From NCBI RefSeq assembly GCF_965221945.1, contig NZ_OZ244925.1, forward strand, positions 186,001 to 250,000: DNA of 64,000 nt. Reading direction: 5' to 3'. The notes beneath the pieces are model-generated. The model saw only the letters and a program-made list of their open reading frames with translations. It was not told where the DNA came from and did no database searches. The position numbers and the translations under genes were made by a program. Positions 25,171-33,916 of this stretch are shown one piece after another. Within the stretch, counting starts at the first letter, position 1; each line of letters begins with the position of its first letter. The stretch is from Poriferisodalis sp965221945 (lineage in GTDB: Bacteria > Actinomycetota > Acidimicrobiia > Acidimicrobiales > Poriferisodalaceae).

Positions 25171-26046
25171 ATGGGCCACGCTGTGAATGTGGAACCCCAC
25201 GCAGGCAGCGTCACTGCCGATGTTGCCCGTGACGTCGAGGCTCCCCACAGCTTGAGCCCTTCAGGCGCGTCGACGTTTCGGCAGTGCGCGAGGCGCTGGA
25301 AGCTCCGCTACATCGACAAGCTGCCGGACCCGCCCGGCGAGCCAGCGCTGCGCGGCACCTTCGTGCATCACGTGCTTGAGGAGTTGCTCGCGGCCGCACC
25401 CTTGCAGCGCACGCTCGAACGCGCGCGTGCCATCTGCCGGGACCTGTGGCCACAGTTGGCAGACGACCCCGACTTTGCGGCGCTGGAACTGCCGGCGGAG
25501 AACGAACGCGCTTTTCGGTGGAATGCGTGGCGCGATATCGAGGGCTACTTCCAGCTGGTCGATCCCACACAGGTCGACGTGGTGGATCGCGAGCGCGACG
25601 TCCAGACGTCGCTGGAAGGGGTGCCCTTCCGGGGCATCGTGGATCTCGTGGACCGGGTGCCCGATGGGGTGCGCGTCACCGACTACAAGACGGGCCGTCC
25701 GCCCGGGCAGCGCTTCGTCGACAGCCGGCTGTCGCAGGTCTGGCTGTATGCAGCTGCGCTTGAGACAGTGGGCAACGACGTCAGTGAGGTGCGGCTTCTC
25801 TACCTGGGTGAGACAGGCTCGGGCCGCGACGACCGGAAGCCCACCGAGATCGCTCGTCCATTTGATCCGGATGCAGTCTCAGCGGCCGTCAACGAGCACA
25901 GCAGCACCTGGGATCGGATCGCCGAGGCCACAGCCTCCGGCCGCTTCGAACCCACTCCGGGCCCGCTGTGTAGTTGGTGCCCCTACCGCGACGACTGCCC
26001 CGAAGGCCAACTCGAGCATCAGCGGAGGCACGGGCTGGCTGCGTGA
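25171..26046 (+). CDS. PD-(D/E)XK nuclease, RecB/AddB-like
   Basis: A 291-residue exonuclease domain protein. LSPSGASTFRQCARRWKLRY is the family's N-terminal motif with its first Cys; GTFVHHVLEELL, the active-site segment GVRVTDYKTGRPPG (D...K) and QVWLYAAAL follow. The tail GPLCSWCPYRDDCPEG has three cysteines that, with the early Cys, could hold a 4Fe-4S cluster as in AddB and Cas4-type nucleases. It stands alone without a helicase. Probable role in DNA repair. Confidence 0.88.
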   Translation: MGHAVNVEPHAGSVTADVARDVEAPHSLSPSGASTFRQCARRWKLRYIDKLPDPPGEPALRGTFVHHVLEELLAAAPLQRTLERARAICRDLWPQLADDPDFAALELPAENERAFRWNAWRDIEGYFQLVDPTQVDVVDRERDVQTSLEGVPFRGIVDLVDRVPDGVRVTDYKTGRPPGQRFVDSRLSQVWLYAAALETVGNDVSEVRLLYLGETGSGRDDRKPTEIARPFDPDAVSAAVNEHSSTWDRIAEATASGRFEPTPGPLCSWCPYRDDCPEGQLEHQRRHGLAA

Positions 26047-26083
26047 GCCAGCCCGCATCAAGCTCGGCTGGCTGCGTGAGCCA
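26033..26083. repeat. Short direct repeat, two copies 33 bp apart
   Basis: An 18-bp sequence (GGCTGGCTGCGTGAGCCA) occurs at 26033-26050 and 26066-26083, spanning the nuclease stop codon. It is probably a local duplication of the gene's last codons; the rest of the gap up to 26140 shows nothing else. Confidence 0.7.
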
Positions 26084-26140
26084 CGCCCGGTTCGTTCGCG
26101 CCATGCTGTAGGCGGACCTTGCGAACCGGGGAGCATCGAG

Positions 26141-26944
26141 ATGGATTACGAGCAGATCACCGTCACCGACCGCGACGACGTGCGGGTGCTGACGCTGAAT
26201 CGGCCCGAGAAGCTGAACGCGTGGACACCGCGCATGCATGCCGAGCTGACCCACGCCGTGCAGGCCGGCAACGACGACCCGTCTGTCGGCGCGTTCGTCG
26301 TCACGGGAGCAGGTCGCGGCTTCTGTGCCGGCGCGGACATCGCTGAGGTCTTTGCCGCCCGGATCGATGCCGCCGACGAAGCCGGCAGCAGCGTGGGTGA
26401 AGCAGCTGCCGAAGGTGATGCCGCTGCCGACGACTGGGTCCAGCTGGTGCGCGCATCCAAGCCCATGGTGGCGGCCATCAACGGCGCCTCAATCGGTATC
26501 GGCCTCACCATGGTCCTGTCGATGGATTTCCTGGTTGCTCACAGCGAGGCAAAGCTGTCGTGCCGGTTCGTGAAGATGGGCGTCACGCCTGAGCTGGCGT
26601 CGTCGCACATCCTCATTCAGCGCTGCGGCTGGGGCGCGGCGTCAGATCTCGCTTTGTCCGGTCGGATTGTCACCGGAGCCGAGGCTGCCGAGATGGGCCT
26701 TGTCGACGAAGTCACCGATGGAGATGTGTTTGACGCGGCGCTCGCACGTGCGCGCAGCTACGCGGAGAATCCGCCCACCATGCTGCAGTTGACGAAGCAG
26801 CTGCTCTCCGACAACGGATCCGACACCGATCTGCATGCGGTGCAGCGGCGGGAGCTGGAGGCGCTCAACGTGGCTCGCGCGTCTGACGACCATCGTGAGG
26901 CCGTCGCTGCGTTCCTCGAGAAGCGCCCGCCCAAATTCCGGTGA
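26141..26944 (+). CDS. Enoyl-CoA hydratase/isomerase family protein
   Basis: A 267-residue crotonase-fold enzyme. LTLNRPEKLNAW opens the domain, GAGRGFCAGADI forms the first half of the oxyanion hole and KPMVAAINGASIGIGLTMVL the second. An Asp/Ala-rich insert (about residues 70-95) lengthens a surface loop. ATPELASSHIL-like segment (GVTPELASSHILIQRCG) lacks a clear catalytic Glu pair, so hydratase versus isomerase activity is open. The ATG has an upstream GGGAG site. A truncated relative lies at 32074. Confidence 0.88.
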   Translation: MDYEQITVTDRDDVRVLTLNRPEKLNAWTPRMHAELTHAVQAGNDDPSVGAFVVTGAGRGFCAGADIAEVFAARIDAADEAGSSVGEAAAEGDAAADDWVQLVRASKPMVAAINGASIGIGLTMVLSMDFLVAHSEAKLSCRFVKMGVTPELASSHILIQRCGWGAASDLALSGRIVTGAEAAEMGLVDEVTDGDVFDAALARARSYAENPPTMLQLTKQLLSDNGSDTDLHAVQRRELEALNVARASDDHREAVAAFLEKRPPKFR

Positions 26945-27002
26945 GCCGACATTGACAGGTCTCCGGCCCCCAGCAGTACCGGAACGCTGAGCCTCCAGAC
27001 CT

Positions 27003-27941
27003 ATGCCTGAGCTGCCGGAGGTCGAGGTCGTCCGGCGACAGCTGGAACGGCCGCTGCTCGGGCGTCAGATCGCCGAGGCCTGGGCACACCCATCGCCCAA
27101 GTTCGTCTCCGGTCCCGATGCGGTCGGCAGCGAGGTGGAGGCGCTGCGACGGCGCGGCAAGTACCTGATCGCAGAGCTGGACTGCGGGCGCGACCTGGTC
27201 GTGCATCTCGGCATGACGGGCCGGCTCTGTTTCGCCTGGCGCGCCGACGCTGCGGGTGCCCCACACGACAGTTCCCCTCAGACCTTGGCGGTCCGCCCCC
27301 TCGATGGGCCTGCAGCCGACGTGATGGGCGATGCCATCGGCGACGTCACGGCAGCCGGCAAGCTCGCGGAGCGATACGCCATCGGTCGGAGCGATCCGCA
27401 TGTGCGCGCCTGGTGGCGCCTCGACAACGGCGAGGTCCTGTGCCTGCACGACGTCCGGCGATTCGGCCGGGTAGCGGTCTGCGACCGGGGCGACTACCGC
27501 GATCTGCCCACGCTTGCGGCGATGGGTCCCGAGCCACTCGATCCTAGCTTCGATGCGGGAGCGTTCTGGCGGGCCAGCAGGCGATCCAGCCTGCGCATCA
27601 AGACGCAACTGCTGAACCAGCGGCTGGTCGCCGGCATCGGCAACATCTACGCCGACGAAGCGCTGTTTCTGGCCCGCATCAACCCCTCAGCGCGCACGAT
27701 TTCGAAGCCGCAAGCCGGACGGCTGCTGGCGGCACTGCGGGACGTGCTCGTCGCCAGCATCGAGCGCGGCGGCAGCACGTTGCGCGACTACTACAGCCTC
27801 GACGGCGCTGGCGACAATCAGAAGTACTTCGTCTGCTACGGCCGAGCAGGCGAACCGTGCGTGCGCTGCGGCACCGAAATGCGCCGCCGGGTGCTGGATC
27901 AGCGCTCCAGCACCTGGTGCCCCAGCTGCCAGCGCCGCTGA
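27003..27941 (+). CDS. mutM: Formamidopyrimidine-DNA glycosylase
   Basis: Removes oxidised purines such as 8-oxoguanine. Starts MPELPEVE, giving the required Pro2 nucleophile and Glu3; GKYLIAEL carries the beta-hairpin Lys; IGNIYADEALF is the helix-two-turn-helix; the C-terminal zinc finger reads CVRC...CPSC. The 312-residue length is about 35 longer than usual because of an insert around residues 80-115. It stands 58 bp after the crotonase gene. Confidence 0.95.
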   Translation: MPELPEVEVVRRQLERPLLGRQIAEAWAHPSPKFVSGPDAVGSEVEALRRRGKYLIAELDCGRDLVVHLGMTGRLCFAWRADAAGAPHDSSPQTLAVRPLDGPAADVMGDAIGDVTAAGKLAERYAIGRSDPHVRAWWRLDNGEVLCLHDVRRFGRVAVCDRGDYRDLPTLAAMGPEPLDPSFDAGAFWRASRRSSLRIKTQLLNQRLVAGIGNIYADEALFLARINPSARTISKPQAGRLLAALRDVLVASIERGGSTLRDYYSLDGAGDNQKYFVCYGRAGEPCVRCGTEMRRRVLDQRSSTWCPSCQRR

Positions 27942-28008
27942 CGCGCCATGCAGGGCTGCGTCTTAGGTGCATACTGGCGGCACGCCCATCGTGCGATCGG
28001 GGGTCAGC

Positions 28009-28587
28009 GTGGACAACGAACTGTGGCGATGGGTCTGGGTCGCGGTGGCGATGGTCATGGGCATCGGCGAGATCTTTACCGCCGGCTTCTTTCTGCTGCC
28101 GTTCGCGTTCGGCGGCATGCTGGCTGCAGCCGCAGCGTGGCTCGATCTTCCCGGTGCTGTTCAGTGGGTGCTCTTCTTCGGCGGCACCGGTGTGGCGATG
28201 CTGGTGCTGCGACGATTCATGGGCCACCAGGACAGCCCTGACGATCTTCCGGTCGGCGCGTACCGCTATGTCGGCATGGAGGCTCGGGTCATCGAAGACA
28301 TCGACATCGTCGAGAACACGGGCCGCGTCCGAGTCGAGTCCGACGAATGGCGAGCGGTCACCGATTCCGGCCCGGTGAAAGAGGGATCCCTGGTGCGAGT
28401 CACCGCGGTTCGAGGCACCAAGCTCCTGGTCGAATTCGCCGAGTCACCGCCGCCCGGCTATGTGCCGCACGGTGCGCCCCCGGAGCCGGCTTCGGTTGCC
28501 GAGCCAGCTTCGGAAGGCGACGTGAGTGATGTAGACGCCGCCGAAGGCACACAAGACGACGACACCCCGTCTCCAAGGAGCGAGTGA
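28009..28587 (+). CDS. NfeD family membrane protein
   Basis: A 192-residue protein. Two or three transmembrane segments fill the first 75 residues (WVWVAVAMVMGIGEIFTAGF opens them), followed by a small OB-fold domain (YVGMEARVIEDID...GSLVRVTAVRGTKLLVEF) and an acidic tail. NfeD proteins pair with SPFH proteins to organise membrane microdomains, exactly the neighbour here. I chose the GTG at 28009 on its GGGGG site; the stop overlaps the next ATG. Confidence 0.88.
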   Translation: MDNELWRWVWVAVAMVMGIGEIFTAGFFLLPFAFGGMLAAAAAWLDLPGAVQWVLFFGGTGVAMLVLRRFMGHQDSPDDLPVGAYRYVGMEARVIEDIDIVENTGRVRVESDEWRAVTDSGPVKEGSLVRVTAVRGTKLLVEFAESPPPGYVPHGAPPEPASVAEPASEGDVSDVDAAEGTQDDDTPSPRSE

Positions 28588-29543
28588 TGGACAATATCGA
28601 CGCAGGAGTGATCCTCCTGGCAATTGTCGCACTGGCGATATTCGTCATTGCTGCGAAGGGCCTGCGCATCGTGCGGCCATTCGAACAGGGTCTCATCGAG
28701 AATCTTGGCAAGTACCGCACGACGGTCGATCCCGGTCTGCGCTTCGTGATCCCATTCATCCAGCGCATGCTCAAGGTGGATATGCGCGAGCAAGTGGTGG
28801 ACGTGCCGCCCCAGGAGGTCATCACCAAGGACAACGTGGCGGTGACCGTCGACGCTGTTATCTACTACGAGCCGACCGACCCGGTGAAGCTGAAGTACGC
28901 AGTGGGCAGCTTCATCGTCGCCGTGACGAAGCTGGCGCAGACCAATCTCCGCAACGTGATTGGTGACCTGCAGCTTGACGATGCGCTGGTGTCACGCGAG
29001 GTCATCAACTCCAAGCTGCGCCAGATCCTCGACGACGCCACCGACAAGTGGGGCACCCGGGTGGTGCGCGTCGAGATCCAGCGGATCGAGCCACCGCCCG
29101 ACGTCACCCAAGCGATGCACCGCCAGATGAAGGCGGAACGCGACCGCCGTGCCGTGGTAACCGAGGCCGAGGGCGAGAAGCGCTCTGCGATCCTGCAGGC
29201 CGAGGGCGTCAAGCAGTCCCAGATCCTGCGTGCCGAGGGCGAGGCTGAGGCCATCATGCGGGTGGCGGACGCTGACAAGTACCAGAAGCTCACCGTCGCC
29301 GAAGGCGAGGGCCAAGCCATCGAGCGCGTGTTCTTGGCCATTCACAATGGCGATCCGACCGACGACCTGATCGCCATCAAGTACCTGGAAGCACTGCAGG
29401 GCATCGCCGACGGTCAAGCCACCAAGATCTTCCTGCCGCTCGACACCAGCGGAGTGCTCGGCGCCGTCGCAGCCATGGGCGAGATGTTCCGCGAGAGCAG
29501 CACGTCGGCAAGCGGTTCGAACGGCGCCCAGGCCGACGAGTAG
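28587..29543 (+). CDS. SPFH/stomatin-like protein
   Basis: A 318-residue membrane-scaffold protein. One N-terminal transmembrane helix (VILLAIVALAIFVIAA), then the SPFH domain beginning GLRIVRPFEQGLIENLGKY, with DVPPQEVITKDNVAV and LRNVIGDLQLDDAL, and a charged coiled-coil region rich in AEGE repeats (about residues 190-250). AAGGAG lies well placed before the ATG at 28587, which overlaps the NfeD stop. The pair likely forms oligomeric membrane domains and may work with a protease elsewhere. Confidence 0.93.
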   Translation: MDNIDAGVILLAIVALAIFVIAAKGLRIVRPFEQGLIENLGKYRTTVDPGLRFVIPFIQRMLKVDMREQVVDVPPQEVITKDNVAVTVDAVIYYEPTDPVKLKYAVGSFIVAVTKLAQTNLRNVIGDLQLDDALVSREVINSKLRQILDDATDKWGTRVVRVEIQRIEPPPDVTQAMHRQMKAERDRRAVVTEAEGEKRSAILQAEGVKQSQILRAEGEAEAIMRVADADKYQKLTVAEGEGQAIERVFLAIHNGDPTDDLIAIKYLEALQGIADGQATKIFLPLDTSGVLGAVAAMGEMFRESSTSASGSNGAQADE

Positions 29544-29604
29544 TACCCAGTCTCACCGCTGCCAAGCCCCCGCCGGCGACCCGGCGGGTGGGCAACGCAG
29601 CGCG

Positions 29605-29610
29605 TAGGGT
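29605..29610 (+). promoter_or_regulatory. Candidate -10 box (TAGGGT)
   Basis: TANNNT hexamer 8 nt before the ATG at 29619; consistent with near-leaderless transcription. Confidence 0.4.
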
Positions 29611-29618
29611 GCGCGGCT

Positions 29619-30539
29619 ATGGCGTTGGGGCTGCCGTCGGTGCTGGTGGGCTCCTGGACGGACGATGACGCCGGCACCGGCGTGACGGTGGTGTTGCCGC
29701 CGGCGGGAACCTTGGGCGCGATTGCAGTGCGCGGCGGCGCGCCGGGCACTCGTGAGGCAGCGGCGCTGGGACCAACCGGCGCGGGAACCGAATGCCACGG
29801 CATCGTGCTGTGCGGCAACAGCGTGTTCGGTCTTGCCGCTGCCGACGGCGTCGTGAGGTGGTGCGCCGAGCAGGGCCGCGGCCTGAACATCCGAGACAGC
29901 ATCGTTCCGGTCGTGGGCGCCGCTGTGGTGTACGACATCGCCTCACCCCAGAGCACACGACCCACCGCGGAAGCGGGATGGGCTGCCTGCGAGGCTGCCT
30001 CCGTCGACGAGCCCGCCACGGGCCGGATCGGTGTGGGGCGAGGCTGCACGATCGGCAAGACGGCAGGGCGGGACCATTCCGTGCCTGGAGGGCTGGGTAG
30101 CGCCGTCGAACGCTCCGGCGACGTGATCGTCGGTGCGGTCGTGGCTGTGAATGCCCTGGGTGATGTCATCGACCACGATGGCTCCGTGCTGGCTGGCTGC
30201 ACGGCACCGTCGTCGGCGGCGCGCTACCCGGATGCCGCCATCGAAGCGATTCCGGGCTTCACCGGTCGCGGCTCCGAAGAGCCCGAACAGCTCGAGCGAT
30301 GCAATACCACGATCGGCTGCTTGGTCACCAATGCCCGGCTCACCAAGCCCGAGGCGTGCCGAGCGGCCGACTTGGCACACACTGGCATCGCACGAGCCAT
30401 CGAGCCGCCGCACACCAATTTCGACGGCGATGCCCTCTTCCTGCTGGCAACTGGCGAGGTCGAGACCAGAGCCGACCTGATCGCAATGCTCGGCGCGCGG
30501 GCGGTGGCTTCAGCCATCAGAGTCGCCATTGCCACCTAA
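29619..30539 (+). CDS. P1-family (S58) peptidase, DmpA-like
   Basis: A 306-residue self-processing aminopeptidase/amidase of the DmpA fold. Seen: GTGVTVVLPP and GGAPGTREAAALGP near the N-terminus, HGIVLCGNSVFGLAAADGV, GRIGVGRGCTIGK, and NTTIGCLVTNARLTKPEA where family members cleave themselves into two chains. The usual nucleophile Ser/Thr in that segment is not obvious (Gly-Cys instead), so a Cys may serve. Peptide substrate unknown. Confidence 0.82.
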   Translation: MALGLPSVLVGSWTDDDAGTGVTVVLPPAGTLGAIAVRGGAPGTREAAALGPTGAGTECHGIVLCGNSVFGLAAADGVVRWCAEQGRGLNIRDSIVPVVGAAVVYDIASPQSTRPTAEAGWAACEAASVDEPATGRIGVGRGCTIGKTAGRDHSVPGGLGSAVERSGDVIVGAVVAVNALGDVIDHDGSVLAGCTAPSSAARYPDAAIEAIPGFTGRGSEEPEQLERCNTTIGCLVTNARLTKPEACRAADLAHTGIARAIEPPHTNFDGDALFLLATGEVETRADLIAMLGARAVASAIRVAIAT

Positions 30540-30593
30540 GGGCTTGCGGCTGTGGCAATCTGGGCGCACCAGTGAAAGGGGGTGGTCCACACA

Positions 30594-30635
30594 ATGGCGA
30601 AACGCAAGAGGACTCTGGAGGTGGCCGGGCGCTGA
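30594..30635 (+). CDS. 13-residue small ORF inside the structured region
   Basis: Encodes MAKRKRTLEVAGR after a strong GGGGGTGG ribosome-binding site. It is very basic, and its ribosome-binding site would be masked by the 30581-30588/30688-30695 stem. It could be a regulatory leader peptide. The same frame continues after its TGA to 30869, but that sequence is Arg/Pro-rich and not protein-like. Confidence 0.35.
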   Translation: MAKRKRTLEVAGR

Positions 30636-30780
30636 GGCGGCCCGCTTCCGAAGAGGGGCCGCTTCCTTCAGGTGGCGACTCCAACCCGGACCACCGAACC
30701 CCACAAGATCCGCGTGTTGGTCCTCACGCGGCTGCAGCCCCGCCAAGCAGCGGAGGCGCGACAACGATCTTCGGGTAAGC

Positions 30781-30810
30781 ACAGGCCCCGGCAGAGATGC
30801 CGGGGCCTGT
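30781..30810 (+). terminator. 12-bp perfect hairpin, possible U-less terminator
   Basis: ACAGGCCCCGGC (30781-30792) pairs perfectly with GCCGGGGCCTGT (30799-30810) around a 6-nt loop. No T-tract follows, as in many actinobacterial intrinsic terminators. Confidence 0.6.
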
Positions 30811-30831
30811 TCGCGCCTGACGAGCCACTAC

Positions 30832-30837
30832 TAGGGT
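30832..30837 (+). promoter_or_regulatory. Candidate -10 box (TAGGGT)
   Basis: TANNNT hexamer 6 nt before the ATG at 30844, just after the 30781 hairpin; suggests an independent leaderless transcript. Confidence 0.5.
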
Positions 30838-30843
30838 CCGCTC

Positions 30844-32046
30844 ATGGATTTCGACTGGCCGGACGATGATGATCCTCGCCGTGTTGCAGTGCGCGACTGG
30901 CTCGACGACCACGACCGTGCGCCCAGCCAGGAGGCACTGGCGCACGCCGGCTACGTGGCACCGCACTGGCCCAAGCCTTACGGCCTCGAAGCCGACCCAA
31001 TCACCCAGCTGCTGATCGACGAGGAGCTGGCCAGCGCTGGTATCCGCCGCCTGGCCGGTGGCATCGGTCTGGGCTGGGCCGGCCCGACGATTCTGTACGG
31101 CGGTACGGATGCGCAAAAGGAGCGCTACCTGTGGCCGATCCTGACCGGCGCGGAGGTGTGGTGCCAGCTGTTCTCCGAGCCAGACAGCGGCTCGGATCTC
31201 GCCAACCTGGCCACGCGAGCTGTGCGCGACGGCGATCGCTACATCGTAAACGGCTCGAAGATCTGGTCGTCAGGAGCGCACCGCAGCAAGTTCGGCATCC
31301 TCATTGCCCGCACCGATCCCGACGTGCCCAAGCACCGCGGCGTGTCGTATTTCATCTGCCCGATGGACGCGCCGGGCCTCGAGCTGCGCCCGATCATCGA
31401 CATGACGACGGCCTACTCGTTCAACCAGACGTTCTTCACCGACATGGAATTGCCGGTCGAGAACCGCATCGGGGACGAGAACGACGGGTGGCGCCTCGCG
31501 AAGATCACCCTCGGCAATGAACGGGTGTCGCTCTCGGGCGAGGGCGCGCTGTGGGGCAGCGGTCCCAGTGCTGCCGACCTGCTCGACATCGTCCGTTCCG
31601 CTGGTGGCCTAACCGACCCGGTCATGCGTGACCGCGCAGCGCAGTTGCATATCGAGGGTGAGGTGCTGCGTCTCATCCGGCTGCGGACGCTGAGCGCGCG
31701 CCTGCACGGGCGCCAGCCTGGTCCCGAGGCCAGCGTGCGCAAGGCGCTCGCCGACGATCACGGCCAACACGTGATGACGCTGGCGAAGGATCTCGCCGGG
31801 ACCCATGGGCTGCTGGCGCACACGGGCCCGCTCGGCACGTCGCCGGAGTTCCCGAAGGCTCAAGCCGTCGTGGAAGGCTGGAACGGCTGGCACGGCGGCT
31901 ACCTGTTCAGCCCTGCGTTGACGATCGGCGGCGGCACCTCGGAGGTGCAGCGAAACATCATCGCCGAGCGAGTGCTGGGCCTCCCTCACGATGTCGACGT
32001 GGAGTCCGGCAAGACCTGGGCGGAGTCCCGCGCGTCGCTCGCCTGA
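30844..32046 (+). CDS. Acyl-CoA dehydrogenase
   Basis: A 400-residue FAD-dependent acyl-CoA dehydrogenase. Seen: LGWAGPTILYGGTDAQKERYL, the FAD/substrate segment CQLFSEPDSGSDLANLATRA, VNGSKIWSSGA, and the C-terminal GGTSEVQRNIIAERVLGLP, the standard ending. It probably acts in fatty or branched acyl-CoA oxidation, in keeping with the crotonase genes around it and the isobutyryl-CoA mutase-type gene at 42.6 kb. Chain preference cannot be read from the sequence. Confidence 0.93.
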   Translation: MDFDWPDDDDPRRVAVRDWLDDHDRAPSQEALAHAGYVAPHWPKPYGLEADPITQLLIDEELASAGIRRLAGGIGLGWAGPTILYGGTDAQKERYLWPILTGAEVWCQLFSEPDSGSDLANLATRAVRDGDRYIVNGSKIWSSGAHRSKFGILIARTDPDVPKHRGVSYFICPMDAPGLELRPIIDMTTAYSFNQTFFTDMELPVENRIGDENDGWRLAKITLGNERVSLSGEGALWGSGPSAADLLDIVRSAGGLTDPVMRDRAAQLHIEGEVLRLIRLRTLSARLHGRQPGPEASVRKALADDHGQHVMTLAKDLAGTHGLLAHTGPLGTSPEFPKAQAVVEGWNGWHGGYLFSPALTIGGGTSEVQRNIIAERVLGLPHDVDVESGKTWAESRASLA

Positions 32047-32073
32047 TCCGCCCCCCTGACGGGCGGGCCGCAG

Positions 32074-32448
32074 CTATCGACCAGCGAACGTCGGGGGCCG
32101 CTTCTCGAGGAAGGCTTTGACGGCCTCTTTGGTGTCCTCGGTGGTGAAGTTGAGCGACTGCGCCATGCCCTCATCTTCGAGCGCGGTGGCGAAGTCGGCG
32201 CTGGCGTTGAGCGTGAGCAGACGCTTGGTCATCGCGACGGCGATGGGCGGTCCCGCGGCGAGGCGGTCGGCCCAGTCGTCGACGAAGGCGTCGAGCTCGC
32301 CGTGGGGCAGCACCTTGTTGACGATGCCGAAGTCCTCCGCCTGCTTGGCGTCGATGACGTCTGCGAAGAAGGTCAGCTCTTTGACGCGGTGCAGGCCGAT
32401 GAGCCGAGGCAGCATCCACGTGCCTCCGAAGTTCACCGAGAGGCCGCG
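32074..32448 (-). pseudogene. Enoyl-CoA hydratase, 5'-truncated
   Basis: Only the C-terminal half of a crotonase-family protein remains: RGLSVNFGGTWMLPRLIGL through TKEAVKAFLEKRPPTF. The N-terminal half with the oxyanion-hole motif GRGFCAGAD is missing; residues just before RGLS are unrelated and the aminotransferase gene ends 26 bp further upstream. A GTG at 32436 could initiate a 120-residue product, but it would lack the active site. A deletion joining the two genes is the simplest reading. Confidence 0.75.
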
Positions 32449-32474
32449 GTGGGTCTCGCGCTGCGCCCGATGGC

Positions 32475-33632
32475 TCAGCTTCGCTGTGTGGCCCAGGCGG
32501 TGAGCCGCTCGACGGTCTGTTCCATGTCGTCATTGCTGCCGGCAAACGAGAAGCGAATGTAGCGGTGGCCTTCAGCCGGGTCGAAGTCGATGCCGGGTGT
32601 GGTGGCGATGCCCAGTTCCCCAAGCCAGACAGCTGCCAGCTCGGCGCTGTCGTCGGTGAGGTGATCGACGTTGGCGTAGATGTAGAACGCCCCGTCGGGT
32701 GGAGCGATGCGATCAATCCCGGCGCCCGGCAGACCGTCGAGCAGGATCTGTCGGTTTGCGGCGTAGCGGGCCACGTTGGCTTCGAGCTCACCGATGCTGT
32801 CGAAGGCCCCCAACGCTGCGTGCTGAGAGACCGTGGCAGCGGCGATGGTGGCGTTCTGGGCGAGGCGCTCGACGGGCGCAGCCAGTTCGGCTGGCAGCAG
32901 CAGCCAGCCGAGGCGCCAGCCGGTCATCGAGAAGTACTTGGAGAAGCTGTTCACCACGACAGCGCTTGGGCTGTACGCCGTCGCAGTGGCTGCTTCGCTG
33001 CCGTAGGAGATGCCGTGGTAGATCTCATCGGAGATGAGCCGCACGCCGGCGCTGTGGCACCAACGAGCGAGCCGACCCAACTCGTCGGCGATGAGCATGG
33101 TGCCGGTCGGATTGGCGGGGCTGGCCACCACCAATCCATCGAGCGGGCCGGCACCTTCAACCATGTCGGCCGTGAGCCGGAATCCCGTCTCGGGTGTGAC
33201 TGCGATCTCGACGACGTCAATGTCCAGCGCTTCGAGCGTGTTGCGGTAGCACGGATAACCCGGAGCCGTCACTGCCACGCGGTCGCCCGCCTCGAAACAC
33301 GAGAGGAACGCGAGCGTGAACGCACCGCTAGCGCCCTGGGTGATGACGATGCGGCCAGGGTCGGCCTCGTGGTCGTACCAATCGGCGTAGTGCTGGACCA
33401 GCCGGGCACGCAGGGGCTCGATCCCGACCGCTGCGGTGTAGCCCAGTACGTCGTTGTCGATGGCGGCCTTTGCGGCCGCACGCGCTCCTGCCGGCGCGGG
33501 CGTGGATGGCTGGCCGACCTCCATGTGCACCACGTCGCCGCCCGCAGCTTCTCGCTGCGCGGCGGCGCGCATCATCTCCATGACGAAGAACGGCGCAATG
33601 TCTGCGCGCCCGGAAACCTTGAGTCCACTCAC
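32475..33632 (-). CDS. Class I/II pyridoxal-phosphate aminotransferase
   Basis: A 385-residue fold-type I aminotransferase. Seen: VHMEVGQPSTPAP, the PLP-stacking ITQGASGAFTLAFL, SPANPTGTML (Asn/Pro), LISDEIYHGISY (Asp), and the Schiff-base lysine in VNSFSKYFSMTGWRLGW. The C-terminal Arg lies in YIRFSFAGS. I chose the GTG at 33632 because the longer frame translates the repeat region upstream. Substrate unknown; aspartate/alanine-type enzymes share these motifs. Confidence 0.9.
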   Translation of the reverse strand: MSGLKVSGRADIAPFFVMEMMRAAAQREAAGGDVVHMEVGQPSTPAPAGARAAAKAAIDNDVLGYTAAVGIEPLRARLVQHYADWYDHEADPGRIVITQGASGAFTLAFLSCFEAGDRVAVTAPGYPCYRNTLEALDIDVVEIAVTPETGFRLTADMVEGAGPLDGLVVASPANPTGTMLIADELGRLARWCHSAGVRLISDEIYHGISYGSEAATATAYSPSAVVVNSFSKYFSMTGWRLGWLLLPAELAAPVERLAQNATIAAATVSQHAALGAFDSIGELEANVARYAANRQILLDGLPGAGIDRIAPPDGAFYIYANVDHLTDDSAELAAVWLGELGIATTPGIDFDPAEGHRYIRFSFAGSNDDMEQTVERLTAWATQRS

Positions 33633-33714
33633 GCTCGGGTCTGTCCCCGCATGGCGCCAGATGCTAAGAGCCCGAGAGGTTGGGCACAGATGCCCGGCAG
33701 CTCCGACGGCCTGG

Positions 33715-33760
33715 ATTTTGCGCAGAAATGCCGCTGCAGGCGGCAATTTTGCACAGAGAA
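33715..33760. repeat. Dispersed palindromic repeat, copy 1
   Basis: Imperfect palindrome: arm GCGCAGAAATGCCG, short centre, then CGGCAATTTTGCAC. Same family as 33775, 39513 and 59113. The intergenic region 33633-33916 holds only these two copies. Confidence 0.8.
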
Positions 33761-33774
33761 TTGCTTGGCATCGG

Positions 33775-33820
33775 ACTTTGTGCAGAAATGCCGCCACAGA
33801 CGGCAAATTTGCACAAAGAA
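33775..33820. repeat. Dispersed palindromic repeat, copy 2
   Basis: Second copy exactly 60 bp after copy 1: TGCAGAAATGCCGCC, centre, then CGGCAAATTTGCACA. Together the two resemble a paired REP-like unit. Confidence 0.8.
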
Positions 33821-33916
33821 CGCGTGGCAGCAGCTTTCAGAGATGCCACCTATCCGCGCAGCCTCCAAGAGCCGGAGACGATGGGTACAGATGCTGCAGC
33901 GGGCACCACTCGTAGT

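Larger units (their letters stand above)
30571..30810 (+). ncRNA. Candidate structured RNA or leader with small ORF
   Basis: The ribosome-binding region GGTGGTCC (30581-30588) is perfectly complementary to GGACCACC (30688-30695), giving a long-range closing stem. Inside lie a 13-codon ORF and a hairpin (30638-30643 with 30656-30661). A 12-bp hairpin ends the unit. It precedes the acyl-CoA dehydrogenase gene, which appears to have its own promoter, so this may be a free RNA. No known family assigned. Confidence 0.45.

Noticed and set aside
25376..26140. N-terminal extension of the crotonase gene (522-codon frame)
   Set aside because: It overlaps the RecB-like nuclease in another frame and is not protein-like; the ATG at 26141 has a ribosome-binding site.
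30636..30869. Read-through of the TGA after the 13-codon ORF as a second selenoprotein
   Set aside because: The continuation is Arg/Pro/Gln-rich, shows no redox motif and looks like translated structured RNA.
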